DNA of 64,000 nt from Acidaminococcus sp. (GTDB lineage Bacteria; Bacillota; Negativicutes; Acidaminococcales; Acidaminococcaceae): positions 1,818,946 to 1,882,945 of the forward strand of contig JAKVOM010000001.1 in the NCBI GenBank assembly GCA_022482815.1, in the 5' to 3' direction. The notes under the pieces are model-generated. The model did no database searches. It was not told the origin of the DNA and saw only the letters and a list, made by a program, of their open reading frames with translations. Positions 24,484 through 35,879 of the stretch are shown here, piece by piece. The stretch's first letter is position 1, and the number at the start of each line of letters is the position of its first letter. A program made the translations under genes and the position numbers.

Positions 24484-25550
24484 AAGGGAAGTTAGTACTT
24501 AAAGATGGTGGTGTCTACGAAGGCATCCTGTACGGCGATCACAAGGCAGTCGGCGAAGTCGTCTTTACGACGGGCATGACAGGCTACCAGGAAACCCTGA
24601 CGGATCCTTCTTTCTGCGGACAGATTGTAATCTTTACTTATCCGCTCATCGGCAACTACGGCTGCAACGATATCTTCAATCAGTCCGACGGCTGCTGCTA
24701 TGAAGGCCTGATTGTCAGCGAACTCTGCGATGAACCGAGCAGCTGGCGCGATGAAGGCACAGTCATGGAATTCCTCGAAAAGAATCATATTCCTGTGCTG
24801 ACCGGTGTGGATACGCGCGCCATTACCCGCCGCATCCGTTCCTATGGTACGCTGCAGGGCGTCATTGTGCCGGATGATACGCCGGAAGACGAAATCCAGA
24901 AACTCCTTGCTACGCCGGAACGTCACGACCAGGTGGCGCAGGTTACGACGAAGCAGGTTTACCACATGGGTGATAAGGATAAAGCAAACTACAGCGTGGC
25001 CGTTATGGACTACGGCGTGAAGCGCAATATCCTGAAATCCCTCGTGGCTAAAGGCTGCTATCTCACCGTGTATCCGGCTGAAACGGCGGCAGAAGAAGTG
25101 CTTGCCGCCAATCCGGACGGTATCTTCCTGTCCAACGGACCCGGGGATCCGGCGGACCTTAAGGTAGAAATCGAAAACATCAAGAAAATGGTCGGCAAGA
25201 AACCGATTTTCGGCATCTGCATGGGTCACCAGGTCATGGCCCTTGCCTGCGGCGCCAAGACGAAGAAAATGCTCTTCGGTCACCGCGGCATCAACCAGCC
25301 TGTCCGCGACTATGTGGACCATAAGATTATGATTACTTCCCAGAACCACGGCTTCATGGTCGACGAAGATTCCCTGAAGGGTCTTCCCATTGAAGTCATC
25401 AACCGCTCCCTGAACGACGGGACGATTGAAGGGCTGAAATATCTGAACCATCCGACCTTCACGGTGCAGTTCCATCCGGAAGCTTCTCCCGGACCGAGCG
25501 GCAATGGTTATTTGTTTGATCGGTTTATCAAGATGATGGGAGGGCACTGA
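24471..25550 (+). CDS. carA: Carbamoyl-phosphate synthase small subunit
   Basis: Glutaminase subunit delivering ammonia to CarB. 359 residues. N-terminal CPSase_sm domain ([31 protein letters not shown]), C-terminal class I glutamine amidotransferase with nucleophile Cys250 in FGICMGHQ and the His/Glu pair in FHPEASPGP. The ATG at 24471 overlaps pyrC by 13 bp. Placement inside the pyr operon suggests a pyrimidine-dedicated enzyme (pyrAA in Bacillus terms). Confidence 0.96.
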   Translation: MQKVKGKLVLKDGGVYEGILYGDHKAVGEVVFTTGMTGYQETLTDPSFCGQIVIFTYPLIGNYGCNDIFNQSDGCCYEGLIVSELCDEPSSWRDEGTVMEFLEKNHIPVLTGVDTRAITRRIRSYGTLQGVIVPDDTPEDEIQKLLATPERHDQVAQVTTKQVYHMGDKDKANYSVAVMDYGVKRNILKSLVAKGCYLTVYPAETAAEEVLAANPDGIFLSNGPGDPADLKVEIENIKKMVGKKPIFGICMGHQVMALACGAKTKKMLFGHRGINQPVRDYVDHKIMITSQNHGFMVDEDSLKGLPIEVINRSLNDGTIEGLKYLNHPTFTVQFHPEASPGPSGNGYLFDRFIKMMGGH

Positions 25551-25552
25551 TT

Positions 25553-28500
25553 ATGCCAAAAAAAGAGAATGTAAAGAAAGTCATGGTCATCGGGTCCGGC
25601 CCGATTATTATCGGCCAGGCTGCCGAATTTGACTATGCCGGCACGCAGGCTTGCCGGGCCCTCAAGGAAGAAGGTCTGGAAGTTGTCCTCGTCAACTCCA
25701 ACCCGGCAACCATCATGACGGATGTGCATATTGCCGACCGTGTATATGTGGAACCGCTGAACGTGGAATTCCTCGAAGGCATCATCGCCAAGGAACGCCC
25801 GGATTCCCTCCTGGCTACCCTGGGCGGTCAGGTCGGCCTGAACCTTGCTATGGAACTTGACAAGCAGGGCATCCTGAAAAAATATAACGTACAGCTCCTG
25901 GGCACGCAGATCCCGAGCATCATGAAGGCAGAAGACCGCGAACTCTTCAAGGAAACCATGCAGAAACTGCATCAGCCGATTCCTCAGAGCACCATCGTGG
26001 AATCCGTGGCTGCCGCTACGGAATTTGCCCACAAGATCGGGTATCCGCTCATTGTCCGTCCGGCTTACACCCTGGGCGGTACGGGCGGCGGTATTGCCCA
26101 TAACGATGAAGAACTGGACGATATCTGCACGAAAGGCCTGCAGTACAGCCTCATCAGCCAGGTACTGATTGAACGCAGTGTAGCAGGCTGGAAGGAAATC
26201 GAATTCGAAGTCGTCCGCGACAGTGCCGATAACTGCATCACCGTCTGCAACATGGAAAACCTTGACCCTGTCGGTATCCATACGGGCGACAGTATCGTTG
26301 TGGCTCCGTGCCAGACCCTGACGGACCGCGAAGTACAGATGCTTCGTACGGCTGCTATCGACATCGTCCGCGAACTCGGCGTCGAAGGCGCCTGCAACGT
26401 GCAGTACGCCCTGAACCCGGATTCCGAGGAATACATCGTCATCGAAGTTAACCCTCGTGTATCCCGTTCTTCCGCCCTTGCTTCCAAAGCTACAGGTTAT
26501 CCGATTGCCAAGGTGGCTTCCAAGATTGCTGCCGGCTATACGCTCGACGAAATCGAAAACGCCGTTACGAAGAAGACGACAGCCTGCTTCGAACCGACCC
26601 TGGACTATGTGGTCCTCAAGATTCCTCGCTGGCCTTTTGATAAATTCGTCAATGCCGACCATACGCTGGGTACCCAGATGAAGGCTACGGGCGAAGTCAT
26701 GGCCATTGAACGCAACATGGAAGCAGCTCTCCTCAAAGCTTTCCGCTGCCTTGAAATCGGTGTCATCCATCTGGATAAGCCCGAATTCCATGATTTGTCC
26801 GATGAAGAAGTGTTTGCCAAGGTTCATCTGGTCAACGACGAACGCTTCTTTGCCATTGCCGAAGCTTTCCGCCGCGGTATGACCGTAGACGAAGCGCATG
26901 ACATTACGAAGATTGACGAATTCTTCCTGCGCAAGATCATGAACATCGTCAGACTCGAAAAGAGACTGAAGAGTGAGCCGCTGACGCCGGAACTGATGCG
27001 CGAAGTCAAGAAGAGAGGCTTCTGCGATGAAGAAATCGGCCGCCTCGTCGGCAAGACCGGTCTCGAAATCCGCGCCCTCCGCAAGGAAATGGGCATCACG
27101 CCGGTTTACAAGATGGTTGATACCTGCGCTGCCGAATTCGATGCCGAAACGCCTTACTACTATTCCACGTACGGTGTGGAAGACGAAGTCCGCGACAGCG
27201 ACAAGAAGAAAGTCGTCGTACTGGGTTCCGGCCCAATCCGTATCGGCCAGGGTGTCGAGTTCGACTACTGCTCCGTACACTCCGTATGGGCGCTGAAGGA
27301 CCTCGGCTACGAAACCATCATCATCAACAACAACCCGGAAACCGTATCCACCGACTTCGATACGGCTGACCGTCTGTATTTCGAACCGCTGACCCTCGAA
27401 GACGTACTGAACGTCATCGACCGTGAAAAACCGGAAGGCGTTATCGTACAATTCGGCGGCCAGACGGCTATCAACCTGGCCGGTCCGCTATATAACTGCG
27501 GCGTGAAGATCCTCGGCACGAGCGTCGACAACATCGACCGCGCCGAAGACCGTGAACGCTTCGATGAACTGCTGACCCAGGTCGGCATTCCTCGTCCGAA
27601 AGGACACACCGTATTCAATACGGAAGGCGCTATCAAGGCTGCTAATGATGTCAGCTATCCTGTCATGGTAAGACCGTCCTACGTACTCGGCGGCCGCGCC
27701 ATGGAAATCGTCTATAACGACGAAGAACTGAAGTATTACATGAAGAGCGCCGTAAAGGCATCTCACGAACACCCTGTACTCGTTGACCATTACCTCATGG
27801 GTACGGAAGTCGAAGTCGATGCCATCTGCGACGGCAAGGAAGTGCTCATTCCGGGCATCATGGAACACATCGAACGTGCCGGCGTGCACTCCGGTGACTC
27901 CATCGCCGTCTATCCGCCGCGTACGCTCAGCGAATACATCATTGAGCAGATCATTAAATTCACGAACGAACTGGCACTGGGCCTTGATGTACACGGCCTG
28001 CTGAATATCCAGTACATCGTCCGCGATGAAAAGCTCTATATCATCGAAGTGAACCCGCGCTCCAGCCGTACGGTACCGTTCCTGTCCAAGGTAACGGGCA
28101 TCTCCATGGTGGACGTGGCCACGAAGTGCGCTATGGGCGTCAGCCTGAAAGAACAAGGATACGAAGGCGGCCTGAAACTCTTCCCGGACTATTACGCCTG
28201 CAAGGCACCGGTCTTCTCCTTCAACAAGATGAGCGATGTCGATATCAGCCTTGGGCCGGAAATGAAATCCACGGGCGAAGTCATGTGCGTAGACTCCCAG
28301 TTCCCGCGCGCTCTCTACAAGGCCTGCATCGCAGCCGGTACGGATGTGCCTGAACGCGGCAACATCCTCATTACCGTCGCTGACCAGGATAAGGAAGAAG
28401 TCCTCGATATCGCCGAAGGGTTCGAAGATATGGGCTATAACATCGTCGCTACGGAAGGTACGGCGAAGTTCCTGAGAAGCAAAGGCATGGACGTCGAAAC

Positions 28501-28759
28501 GGCCGTCAAAGTCGGTGCCGGTAAGCATGACATCCTTGAAGACATCAAGGAAGGCCGCATCTGCATGGTCATCAATACCACGACCCATGGACAGGATGCC
28601 AGACGCGACGGCTTCAAGATTCGCCGCAGCACGGTAGAACACGCTATTCCGTGCCTGACGAGCCTTGATACGGCACGTGCCCTGCAGCATGCTCTGGGGG
28701 CAATGCGCCGCCGTCGTACGGTCAGTGTCTATGCACTGCAGGACCTGAAGACGGAGTAA
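25553..28759 (+). CDS. carB: Carbamoyl-phosphate synthase large subunit
   Basis: Makes carbamoyl phosphate from bicarbonate, ammonia and two ATP. 1068 residues in two homologous halves, each with a pre-ATP-grasp and ATP-grasp domain: [17 protein letters not shown] near residue 15 and [17 protein letters not shown] near 560; [13 protein letters not shown] near 169 and [15 protein letters not shown] near 710; [20 protein letters not shown] and [20 protein letters not shown]. The last ~140 residues are the MGS-like allosteric domain ([13 protein letters not shown]...[10 protein letters not shown]) that binds UMP or similar effectors. Two bases after carA. Confidence 0.97.
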   Translation: MPKKENVKKVMVIGSGPIIIGQAAEFDYAGTQACRALKEEGLEVVLVNSNPATIMTDVHIADRVYVEPLNVEFLEGIIAKERPDSLLATLGGQVGLNLAMELDKQGILKKYNVQLLGTQIPSIMKAEDRELFKETMQKLHQPIPQSTIVESVAAATEFAHKIGYPLIVRPAYTLGGTGGGIAHNDEELDDICTKGLQYSLISQVLIERSVAGWKEIEFEVVRDSADNCITVCNMENLDPVGIHTGDSIVVAPCQTLTDREVQMLRTAAIDIVRELGVEGACNVQYALNPDSEEYIVIEVNPRVSRSSALASKATGYPIAKVASKIAAGYTLDEIENAVTKKTTACFEPTLDYVVLKIPRWPFDKFVNADHTLGTQMKATGEVMAIERNMEAALLKAFRCLEIGVIHLDKPEFHDLSDEEVFAKVHLVNDERFFAIAEAFRRGMTVDEAHDITKIDEFFLRKIMNIVRLEKRLKSEPLTPELMREVKKRGFCDEEIGRLVGKTGLEIRALRKEMGITPVYKMVDTCAAEFDAETPYYYSTYGVEDEVRDSDKKKVVVLGSGPIRIGQGVEFDYCSVHSVWALKDLGYETIIINNNPETVSTDFDTADRLYFEPLTLEDVLNVIDREKPEGVIVQFGGQTAINLAGPLYNCGVKILGTSVDNIDRAEDRERFDELLTQVGIPRPKGHTVFNTEGAIKAANDVSYPVMVRPSYVLGGRAMEIVYNDEELKYYMKSAVKASHEHPVLVDHYLMGTEVEVDAICDGKEVLIPGIMEHIERAGVHSGDSIAVYPPRTLSEYIIEQIIKFTNELALGLDVHGLLNIQYIVRDEKLYIIEVNPRSSRTVPFLSKVTGISMVDVATKCAMGVSLKEQGYEGGLKLFPDYYACKAPVFSFNKMSDVDISLGPEMKSTGEVMCVDSQFPRALYKACIAAGTDVPERGNILITVADQDKEEVLDIAEGFEDMGYNIVATEGTAKFLRSKGMDVETAVKVGAGKHDILEDIKEGRICMVINTTTHGQDARRDGFKIRRSTVEHAIPCLTSLDTARALQHALGAMRRRRTVSVYALQDLKTE

Positions 28760-28762
28760 GGT

Positions 28763-29527
28763 ATGAAAAAATATTTGGTTGACGGAGAGGTTCTGGGGCA
28801 GCAGCCGCTGTCCCAGGACATCTGTGTACTTACGGTCAAAGCACCGGAAATCGCGCAAAACGCTGAGCCGGGGCAGTTTGTCACAGTGCGTTCCAATCAC
28901 CTGACCGTGCCGCTTCTGCGGCGTCCTTTCGGTGTGGCCGGTGTGGACCGCGATAAAGGGACGTTTCTTATCATGTACCGCATTGTCGGGGAAGCGACGA
29001 AACTTCTCGCCGAACTCAAAGCAGGTGATACAATCAGCGTCATGGGCCCCTTGGGCCACGGCTTTGCCCTGACGGGAAAGCATCCGCTTCTTGTAGGCGG
29101 CGGTGTGGGCCTTGCTCCGCTGCATTTCCTTGCGGCGAACCTGACCGTGCCCTGTGACGTCGTTGTCGGCGGGCGCACAGCCGATGAACTGTTCTGGACG
29201 AATCTTTTTCGCGATAAGACGGAGCACCAGTTTGAAACGACAAACGATGGTTCCCGCGGCACCAAAGGCTTTGTCACGGCCGTACTGCCGGAGCTTCTCG
29301 CTTCGAAGGTCTATGACCTCGTGTACGTCTGCGGCCCTTCGCCGATGATGCACGCCGTGTCGGAAATGGTCATGAAAGCCGGCATTCCCTGTCAAATCTC
29401 CCTTGAAAAATACATGGGCTGCGGCCTCGGCGCCTGCTTGTCCTGCACCTGCAGCGGCATCGGCAAGCGGGTCAAGGTCTGCAAGGATGGCCCCGTATTC
29501 TGGGCTCAGGAGGTGACGGAATGGTGA
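28763..29527 (+). CDS. pyrK: Dihydroorotate dehydrogenase electron-transfer subunit
   Basis: FAD and [2Fe-2S] subunit that passes electrons from PyrD to NAD+. 254 residues. FAD domain with [10 protein letters not shown] near residue 52, NAD domain with [13 protein letters not shown] near 112, and C-terminal iron-sulfur ligands [11 protein letters not shown] followed by a last Cys in [10 protein letters not shown]. Its end overlaps pyrD by 7 bp. The pair marks a type 1B dehydrogenase, as in Bacillus. Confidence 0.94.
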   Translation: MKKYLVDGEVLGQQPLSQDICVLTVKAPEIAQNAEPGQFVTVRSNHLTVPLLRRPFGVAGVDRDKGTFLIMYRIVGEATKLLAELKAGDTISVMGPLGHGFALTGKHPLLVGGGVGLAPLHFLAANLTVPCDVVVGGRTADELFWTNLFRDKTEHQFETTNDGSRGTKGFVTAVLPELLASKVYDLVYVCGPSPMMHAVSEMVMKAGIPCQISLEKYMGCGLGACLSCTCSGIGKRVKVCKDGPVFWAQEVTEW

Positions 29528-30456
29528 AAAACGCGGAAATGAGACTCGCCGTCGATATCGGCGGTCTTCACATGAAAAATCCGGTCACCACAGCTTCCGG
29601 AACCTTCGGCTTCGGCGTTGAATTCGAAGATTTTGTGGACCTCAATAAGCTCGGCGCCATTACCGTCAAAGGCACGACCCTCAAACCGCGCGCCGGCAAT
29701 AAAGGGCAGCGCGTCGTGGAAACGCCGTCAGGCATCCTCAACTGCGTAGGCCTGGAAAATCCCGGCGTGGAAGTGTTCCTCAATGAAACGCTGCCGAAGC
29801 TCAAAAAGTATGACACGTCCATCATCGTCAATATCGACGGTGACTCGGCGGAGGAATACGGGGAGCTCGCAGAGATGCTCGATGTGGACGGCGTCGCCGC
29901 TATTGAGCTCAATATTTCCTGCCCGAACGTCAAGTGCGGGGGACTCGCCTTTGGTACGGATCCGAAACAGGCGGCAGAAGTCGTGAAGGCCGCCAGGGCG
30001 CGTACCCACAAGACAATTATTACGAAACTTTCACCGAACGTGACGGATATTACGGAGATTGCCCGTGCCGCAGAAGACGCGGGTTCCGATGCCGTATCGC
30101 TCATCAATACGCTCCTCGGCATGAAAATCGATATCGAGCGGCAGTGCCCGGTACTCGGCAACGTGACGGGCGGCCTCTCCGGTCCTGCCGTGCGCCCTGT
30201 AGCAGTGCGCATGGTGTACCAGGTAGCGCAGGCCGTCAAGATTCCGATTATCGGCATGGGCGGCATTACGTGCTGGCAGGATGCCATGGAATTCTTCCTG
30301 GCCGGTGCTTCAGCCGTAGCCGTGGGAACGGCCAATTTCCAGAACCCTGCTCTGACGGGTCAGCTCTGTGACGGCATCCTGGGGTATCTCGATGCCCATC
30401 ACATCGATAAACTGTCCGATATCGTGGGGAAAGCTCTTCCGGGAGGGAAGTTATGA
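29521..30456 (+). CDS. pyrD: Dihydroorotate dehydrogenase (type 1B) catalytic subunit
   Basis: FMN enzyme oxidising dihydroorotate to orotate, with PyrK. 311 residues. [10 protein letters not shown] near residue 22, [11 protein letters not shown] near 50, substrate-site [11 protein letters not shown] near 130 with the catalytic Cys of class 1B (loop Cys), KLSPNVTDI near 164, and FMN phosphate site [27 protein letters not shown] near 243. Cytosolic. Overlaps both neighbours. Confidence 0.95.
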   Translation: MVKNAEMRLAVDIGGLHMKNPVTTASGTFGFGVEFEDFVDLNKLGAITVKGTTLKPRAGNKGQRVVETPSGILNCVGLENPGVEVFLNETLPKLKKYDTSIIVNIDGDSAEEYGELAEMLDVDGVAAIELNISCPNVKCGGLAFGTDPKQAAEVVKAARARTHKTIITKLSPNVTDITEIARAAEDAGSDAVSLINTLLGMKIDIERQCPVLGNVTGGLSGPAVRPVAVRMVYQVAQAVKIPIIGMGGITCWQDAMEFFLAGASAVAVGTANFQNPALTGQLCDGILGYLDAHHIDKLSDIVGKALPGGKL

Positions 30457-31175
30457 AAGCAGATGACAGACTGATTACAGCCCTCGATTTTCCGACGGCG
30501 GACGAAGCCAAAGCAGTCGTTGAGGAATTGGGAGACGCTGTCAGCTTCTATAAAGTGGGCATGGAACTTTTTTACAGTGCCGGCCCTGAAATGGTAACGT
30601 ACTTAAAAGAGCACGGCAAAAAAGTATTTCTTGATCTCAAACTGCAGGACATTCCCAATACGGTGGCTCATAGCCTTGCTGTATTGACGAAACTCGGTGC
30701 CGATATCATGAACGTGCACGCCGTCGGCGGGCCGAAGATGATGGCAGAAGGGGTAAAAGCTGTCCGCGAAACAGCGGAAAAGCTGGGACGCCCGGCACCG
30801 AAACTCATTGCCGTAACCATCCTGACGAGCATGGATGAAGCGCAGTGGAAACCGCTTCATTACGCCAATACCATCGGGGAAGAAGTCCTCGATCTGGCAG
30901 CACTCGCCAAGGAAAGCGGTCTTGACGGAGTCGTTGCTTCCCCGCGGGAAGCAGAAGGCATCCGGAAACGCTGCGGCAAAGATTTCTTAATCGTAACGCC
31001 TGGTGTACGGCCTGCCTGGGCGGCAGCCAACGACCAGAGTCGTATAGCAACGCCTGCAATGGCGCTCAAAAACGGGGCTACCCATCTTGTTATCGGCCGC
31101 CCGATCACGAAGGCAGCCGACAAACAGGAAGCGGTCAGAAAGATTCTTGAAGAAATGGAAGGAGTACAAGCATGA
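30453..31175 (+). CDS. pyrF: Orotidine 5'-phosphate decarboxylase
   Basis: Decarboxylates OMP to UMP. 240 residues, class I. Active-site array [13 protein letters not shown] near residue 59 (the Asp-Lys-Asp set), the first strand ALDFPT near 9, TPGVRPAW near 183, and phosphate-binding [15 protein letters not shown] near 212. The ATG overlaps pyrD by 4 bp and the stop overlaps pyrE by 4 bp. Confidence 0.95.
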   Translation: MKADDRLITALDFPTADEAKAVVEELGDAVSFYKVGMELFYSAGPEMVTYLKEHGKKVFLDLKLQDIPNTVAHSLAVLTKLGADIMNVHAVGGPKMMAEGVKAVRETAEKLGRPAPKLIAVTILTSMDEAQWKPLHYANTIGEEVLDLAALAKESGLDGVVASPREAEGIRKRCGKDFLIVTPGVRPAWAAANDQSRIATPAMALKNGATHLVIGRPITKAADKQEAVRKILEEMEGVQA

Positions 31176-31744
31176 ACGAACACACAGTCCTTAGAATGCT
31201 GGAAGAAACAGGTGCTGTCCTGCGCGGTCACTTTTTGCTGACGAGCGGACTGCACAGCCCGACGTATGTCGAAAAATTCAACGTCCTGCAGCGTCCGGAA
31301 TACACGGAACAACTCTGCAAGGAAATTGCTTCCCGCTTCATCAATGACAACGTGGAACTCGTAGTCGGCCCTATGACCGGCGGTATCCTCCTGGCCTATG
31401 AAGTCGCAAAGAACCTTGGCACGCGCTTCTTCTTCACCGAACGCGTGAACGGGAAAATGACCTTCAAGAGAGGCTTCCATATTGAACCGGGCACCCGTGT
31501 CCTCATCGTGGAAGACATTGTGACCACGGGCGGCAGCGTCCGTGAAGTCCTCGACGTCGTCAAAGGGGAAGGCGGCGTACCGGTCGGTGTCGGTCTGTTG
31601 GTAGACCGCAGCGGCGGCAAAGTCGACTTCGGCGTTCGTACCGAACCCCTGCTGAGACTCGATGTCGAAGCCTACAAACCCGAAGACTGCCCGCTTTGCA
31701 AGAAGGGCGTACCTCTGACGCAGCGTGGACGTACCGGTAAATAA
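31172..31744 (+). CDS. pyrE: Orotate phosphoribosyltransferase
   Basis: Joins orotate and PRPP to OMP. 190 residues. Has FLLTSGLHSPTYVEKF near residue 22, a conserved PMTGGILLAYEVA block near 69, and the PRPP loop VLIVEDIVTTGGSV near 110. A Cys-rich tail (CPLCKKG) is seen in many Firmicute and archaeal-like PyrE proteins. Last gene of the operon; a terminator follows. It works just before PyrF in the pathway, though encoded after it. Confidence 0.95.
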   Translation: MNEHTVLRMLEETGAVLRGHFLLTSGLHSPTYVEKFNVLQRPEYTEQLCKEIASRFINDNVELVVGPMTGGILLAYEVAKNLGTRFFFTERVNGKMTFKRGFHIEPGTRVLIVEDIVTTGGSVREVLDVVKGEGGVPVGVGLLVDRSGGKVDFGVRTEPLLRLDVEAYKPEDCPLCKKGVPLTQRGRTGK

Positions 31745-31767
31745 AGAGAAAACTAACGGAAAAGCAC

Positions 31768-31826
31768 CCGGCGGCGGCTCAGCGATTCGGCTGGCCTCAT
31801 CGGCTTCCCCGCCGGAGTTTTTTCAA
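31768..31826 (+). terminator. Terminator of the pyr operon
   Basis: CCGGCGGCGGCT pairs with the GGCTTCCCCGCCGG region, followed by AGTTTTTTC. Confidence 0.75.
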
Positions 31827-31842
31827 AAGAGTTTTGATAAGA

Positions 31843-31900
31843 AGACCGCAGAACCCATCAACGTACGTATTGTACATTGATGAATCTGCGGCCTTTTTGT
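31843..31900. terminator. Second terminator-like hairpin after pyrE
   Basis: GACCGCAGA, CCATCAA and their complements TTGATG, TCTGCGGCC form a long stem followed by TTTTT. A near-duplicate lies at 32283-32340. Confidence 0.75.
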
Positions 31901-31904
31901 CTTA

Positions 31905-32282
31905 AAAACTCAGGCGCATGTCGCTGGTCGCGGGTCGCCGGTCGCACTGTAGGAAGCAAACCGACGAGCGGTTTGCCAAAAAATGTTTCTTGCATTTTGT
32001 CACTGGAATTAAAATTATCGCACCCGCCCTCTTGTTCGCGTTAATTAAGCCAAACCGTAAGGTTTGGAATTCCTCTTGGACCTCCTTTCAAGCCGCTTCG
32101 CGGCTTCGAAAGGAGAACCGCAGTCAGCGCTGACGACAGGAAGCGCTGACGATAGCGGTGGAGGATAGCTTTTTTTTGTCCTTTAGGAAGGAGGGCGGAC
32201 CGCTCTGCGGCTTCGAAAGGAGGGCAGACCGCTTGCGGTGGAGGGATAGCTTCTTTTCCTTCTACTTCAATCTATATACCTG
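31905..32282. repeat. Dispersed hairpin modules between the pyr and cas operons
   Basis: GGGTCGC words, CAAACCGTAAGGTTTGG, two copies of the CCTTTCAAGCCGC-type hairpin with GCGGTGGAGGATAGC, as at 6240, 14555 and 62460. No gene. Confidence 0.6.
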
Positions 32283-32340
32283 AAGACCGCAGAATCCATC
32301 AATATACCATCTAGCATATTGATGGATCTGCGGCCTTTGT
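32283..32340. terminator. Duplicate of the GACCGCAGA terminator-like hairpin
   Basis: Long stem with GACCGCAGAATCCATCAATA and its complement, then CTTTGTATTTT. With the copy at 31843 it insulates the cas operon from pyr read-through. Confidence 0.65.
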
Positions 32341-32420
32341 ATTTTATGTTCCATAATAAATAGTTAAATTTTTGTTTTGTCAATGAATAGAACAATCGAG
32401 AGAAAAAAATCACTCTAAGT

Positions 32421-32533
32421 TTAACAAATTTCACAGATTATATTTTATTATAATTAAATTCATGTATAATGGACTTGTGAGATTATTGATTTTAAGTTTT
32501 ATTCTTAATCTTAATTGAAACAAGGTGGGCTTA
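32421..32533 (+). promoter_or_regulatory. AT-rich cas operon promoter region
   Basis: Two TATAAT boxes (32449-32454 and 32465-32470) in very AT-rich DNA about 65-80 bp before cas3. No convincing -35 box, so the exact promoter is unclear. The AT content is far above that of the pyr genes. Confidence 0.45.
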
Positions 32534-35089
32534 ATGCATTTTTCTGATTTATCCGCACATTTAGAAATAATAGAAGGCAGTGTGAGCAAGCAATCGTTAT
32601 CCAATCACTTGCTGCACACAGCTCAACGTGCTGAAGAGCTTGGTACGCCCTTAAAATTGGGGAATATGTGTACGCTCATAGGGCTGCTGCATGATTTCGG
32701 AAAAGCAAGTCCGGACTTTCAGGAATATCTGCTCGGCCAGACCCAATCAGGGGGTGACCATTCTTCTATGGGCGGGTATTGTGTCAATAAAATCAAAGAA
32801 GAATGGAAAACCAGTCCCCAATACACCAATGACGATAAGAACCTTAATGGTTATTGCGAGATGCTTACTTATCCCATCCTTGCTCATCATGGTATTTACG
32901 ATGTACTGTCAGCTGATTATGAATTACGGACGAAGATTCGTCTTGATCTTGCTGAAAATAGAATGATTACCAAAAATGAGTCAGTAAATTTTCTCCCTTA
33001 TTTAAATGAACTTGACCAATTTTCCTACTGGAAATTTCATAAAAATTTATTGACCTTATTTGATTTGGGATTTCATGAATATTTGGATTGGAACAAAAAA
33101 ATTCAAACTGTGAGTGCAGAAGTATCTCCCAAACACAAAAGGCAGACCGCTGCTTTCTTCCAGGGCGCCACAGTTAGACTTCTGCTTTCCATCTTGAAGG
33201 AAGCGGATATTTATGATTCCTCTAATTGGAATCGTGAAGATAAAGATAAAGTCCTTACAGCAAGCGAAATGAAAGCCATATGGAATGATATGGAGAACAA
33301 AATTGAAGGTCTGTATCAGTCGTTCGCTAAGAATAAGGGAAAAAGTATAATCAATGATGTGCGTTCAGAACTTGCTGATGAGACATTTAGCGCCGCCAAT
33401 AATACTGCGGACGGCTGCTTTACATTAGATATGCCAGTGGGATCAGGAAAGACACTCGCAGGGATGAGATACGCAATTCGTCATGCTCTTTTACATGATG
33501 ATCATCGTATTTTTTATGTGACGGCCTACCTCTCAGTGTTGGAACAAAACGCAAAGGACATCAAGAATATCATCGGCCAGGATTATGTGCTGGAACACCA
33601 CTCCAATGTTATTGAAGAAGAAAATGGTGATGATAATGAAGAAGAGTACTCTCTTCGCAGCTACTTGAAAGATAGTTGGGAATCACCTGTAGTACTAACG
33701 ACAATGGTTCAGCTGACGAACACGCTATTTAAAGGTAAATCATCAAATATTCGACGCTTTTGCAAACTGGCGCACAGTGTCATCATTATGGATGAAGTGC
33801 AGTCACTGCCATTAAAAACGGTCTATTTGATGAATTTAATGACTGATTTTCTCACACATTTTATGGGAACAGTGGTGATTCACTGTACAGCTACGCTCCC
33901 AGCCTTGGATAAGAGAGACGTACTTACTTATCCGTGCCTCTATGGAACGGCACAGCAGCCGCCTTCTTTAGTGACATCCAAATGGAGTCATCATTCCGTT
34001 TTCTCAAGGGTTCGGTTTTACTCTCTGTTGGGCAGTCATTTTTCGGATCAGATGGAGACTGCAGATGTACTTGCCCAAATTCGTGAAAATTTAAAAGACA
34101 GTAAAAGCATTTTGCTTATTCTCAATACGAAGAGCGCTGTCAACACGATGTGCCAGGCTGCAAAGGAAGAATTTGGGGATTCAGTAGATGTTGTTTACTT
34201 GACGACCAATCTTTGCGCGGCGCATCGTTTGGAAAGGATTGCGGGGTTAAAAGAACAGTTAAGAGCTATTCGTGAAGGCAAGAGAAAAAAGCCGTTACTT
34301 TGCGTTTCTACGAATCTGATTTCTGCCGGTGTCAATGTCGATTTTGACGTCGTGCTGGACTCGATGACAAGCATTGATGGAGTCCTGCAGGCGTCCGGAC
34401 GGTGTAACCGTGAAGGCAAGCTTGCTGAAAAAGGCAAAGTATATTTGTTGGCATATAGGCAGGAGAGTTTTAGTCATTTACCCGAAATGCGAAAGGCACG
34501 GGAAGCGGCAGCAAAGACCCTCAGAAAAATATTTCCCGATGGGCTGGAAAAAAATAGAGAGTTAGATTTATCTGGTAATCTCGAGGCTTATTATAAGAAT
34601 CTTTATAGAGACGACGTTGTGCAGAGCACTTTATCCTATCCAGTTAAAAATGGAAATGAAACCATACTATCTTACCTGGGCAGAAATAATACTGTCGTAG
34701 AAGGGTATAACGAAGTGCATCATCCAGAGAAAATTTTTTTAAAACGTCCATTTTCTACCAGCTTTATGCTAAGGCAAAGTTTTAAAACAGCGGCTGATCA
34801 GTTTGAACTCATAGACGAGGGAGGAATTACTGCTATCGTTCACTATAAAAACGAAGATTTGCTCAACGACCTTTATGAAGCTATTGACAGTGAAGATTAT
34901 GGAAAACTTAAAGGTTTACTGAAAAAACTGCAGCGTTACACGGTGACAATCAGAAATCCAGAAAAATATGCTGATTATTTGGAAGCAGAAGATATGCTCA
35001 AAAAATATGGCATTTATATCTTAAATGAAAGCTGCTATGACGCAGACGTAGGTTTGAATAAATCTCAAATGCAGGATGAAATCTTTTAA
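32534..35089 (+). CDS. cas3: CRISPR-associated helicase/nuclease Cas3 (type I-C)
   Basis: Signature nuclease-helicase of type I systems; degrades target DNA recruited by Cascade. 851 residues from the ATG at 32534, which has AAGGTGGG five bases upstream. N-terminal HD nuclease domain: HLLHTA near 25, GLLHDFGKAS near 53, AHHGIYD near 118. SF2 helicase: Walker A MPVGSGKTLAG near 300, motif II MDEVQSLP near 419 (DEVQ in place of DEAH), HCTATLPAL near 455, and motif VI QASGRCNREG near 617. Head of the cas operon. Noticeably AT-richer than the pyr genes, consistent with transfer. Confidence 0.95.
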   Translation: MHFSDLSAHLEIIEGSVSKQSLSNHLLHTAQRAEELGTPLKLGNMCTLIGLLHDFGKASPDFQEYLLGQTQSGGDHSSMGGYCVNKIKEEWKTSPQYTNDDKNLNGYCEMLTYPILAHHGIYDVLSADYELRTKIRLDLAENRMITKNESVNFLPYLNELDQFSYWKFHKNLLTLFDLGFHEYLDWNKKIQTVSAEVSPKHKRQTAAFFQGATVRLLLSILKEADIYDSSNWNREDKDKVLTASEMKAIWNDMENKIEGLYQSFAKNKGKSIINDVRSELADETFSAANNTADGCFTLDMPVGSGKTLAGMRYAIRHALLHDDHRIFYVTAYLSVLEQNAKDIKNIIGQDYVLEHHSNVIEEENGDDNEEEYSLRSYLKDSWESPVVLTTMVQLTNTLFKGKSSNIRRFCKLAHSVIIMDEVQSLPLKTVYLMNLMTDFLTHFMGTVVIHCTATLPALDKRDVLTYPCLYGTAQQPPSLVTSKWSHHSVFSRVRFYSLLGSHFSDQMETADVLAQIRENLKDSKSILLILNTKSAVNTMCQAAKEEFGDSVDVVYLTTNLCAAHRLERIAGLKEQLRAIREGKRKKPLLCVSTNLISAGVNVDFDVVLDSMTSIDGVLQASGRCNREGKLAEKGKVYLLAYRQESFSHLPEMRKAREAAAKTLRKIFPDGLEKNRELDLSGNLEAYYKNLYRDDVVQSTLSYPVKNGNETILSYLGRNNTVVEGYNEVHHPEKIFLKRPFSTSFMLRQSFKTAADQFELIDEGGITAIVHYKNEDLLNDLYEAIDSEDYGKLKGLLKKLQRYTVTIRNPEKYADYLEAEDMLKKYGIYILNESCYDADVGLNKSQMQDEIF

Positions 35090-35102
35090 GGGAGGGACAA
35101 AA

Positions 35103-35879
35103 TTGTTTGCTTCAAATCCTTTTTATATGAAAATTGAGGGACCTTATGCGTTATTTACGGATCCGCTCAGCAAGGGGATTGGTGAAAAGGTAAGTTACCT
35201 GGTGCCAACCATGCAGGCCCTGAAAGGTATCGTGGAAGCGGTCTATTGGAAACCAACTTTGTATTATCTTATCGATGAAGTTAAAGTGTTGAAGCCGATT
35301 CAGACGGAAACGAAGAGTGTTCTTTTGCCAATGAATAATGGAAAAAAAGATTTAAGTCATTTTACGTACCTCCGTGATGTATCCTACGCCATCAAATTCC
35401 ATTTTGAGTGGGCCGAGGGAAGACCTCAACTTGAACAGGACCGCAATGAAAAAAAGCACGAGCAGATTTTACTGCGCTCTATGAAGCGGGGCGGCCGTCG
35501 GGATATATTTCTGGGAACCCGGGAGTGCATCGGAGCAGTAACCCGTTTAAGAGAAAAAGAATATGATGCACTCACTCCGCCTTTTACAGGAAAGCTTTCT
35601 CTTGGCATTATGTTCCATTCTTTTTCTTATCAGGAAACCAACAAGAATAAGAAGGGTGAAGGAGAATTATATTCTCAGTTTGATTCCATCGTGATGGAAA
35701 ATGGCGTCATTCGTTTTAAGCGCCCGGAGGATTGTCCAATCCATCATATGCTGACCAACTATAAAATTCATAGTTTTTCTAAAGATTCTGTACGTACGGT
35801 GGATGAAGAATGGGAAGCCTATAATCAGGAAGGAGGAATGGCGCATGAATCTGTTTCAGGCTCTGCTCAGCACGTATGA
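35103..35879 (+). CDS. cas5c: Type I-C Cas5 (Cas5c/Cas5d), crRNA-processing Cascade subunit
   Basis: In type I-C systems this protein replaces Cas6: it cuts pre-crRNA and caps the 5' handle. 258 residues from a TTG at 35103, chosen for the strong AAGGGAGGG seven bases before it; a frame extension to 35076 overlaps cas3. Starts FASNPFYMKIEGPYALFTDP, the Cas5 RAMP strand, and has VPTMQALKGIVEAVYWKPT and KRGGRRDIFLGTRECIG, conserved in Cas5d. The repeat hairpin of the downstream array is its expected substrate. Confidence 0.92.
   Translation: MFASNPFYMKIEGPYALFTDPLSKGIGEKVSYLVPTMQALKGIVEAVYWKPTLYYLIDEVKVLKPIQTETKSVLLPMNNGKKDLSHFTYLRDVSYAIKFHFEWAEGRPQLEQDRNEKKHEQILLRSMKRGGRRDIFLGTRECIGAVTRLREKEYDALTPPFTGKLSLGIMFHSFSYQETNKNKKGEGELYSQFDSIVMENGVIRFKRPEDCPIHHMLTNYKIHSFSKDSVRTVDEEWEAYNQEGGMAHESVSGSAQHV

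Noticed and set aside
25508-29395. Long antisense frames (647 and 635 codons) opposite carB and pyrK
   Set aside because: They are shadows caused by the codon bias of carB and have no family motif; carB on the other strand is unambiguous.
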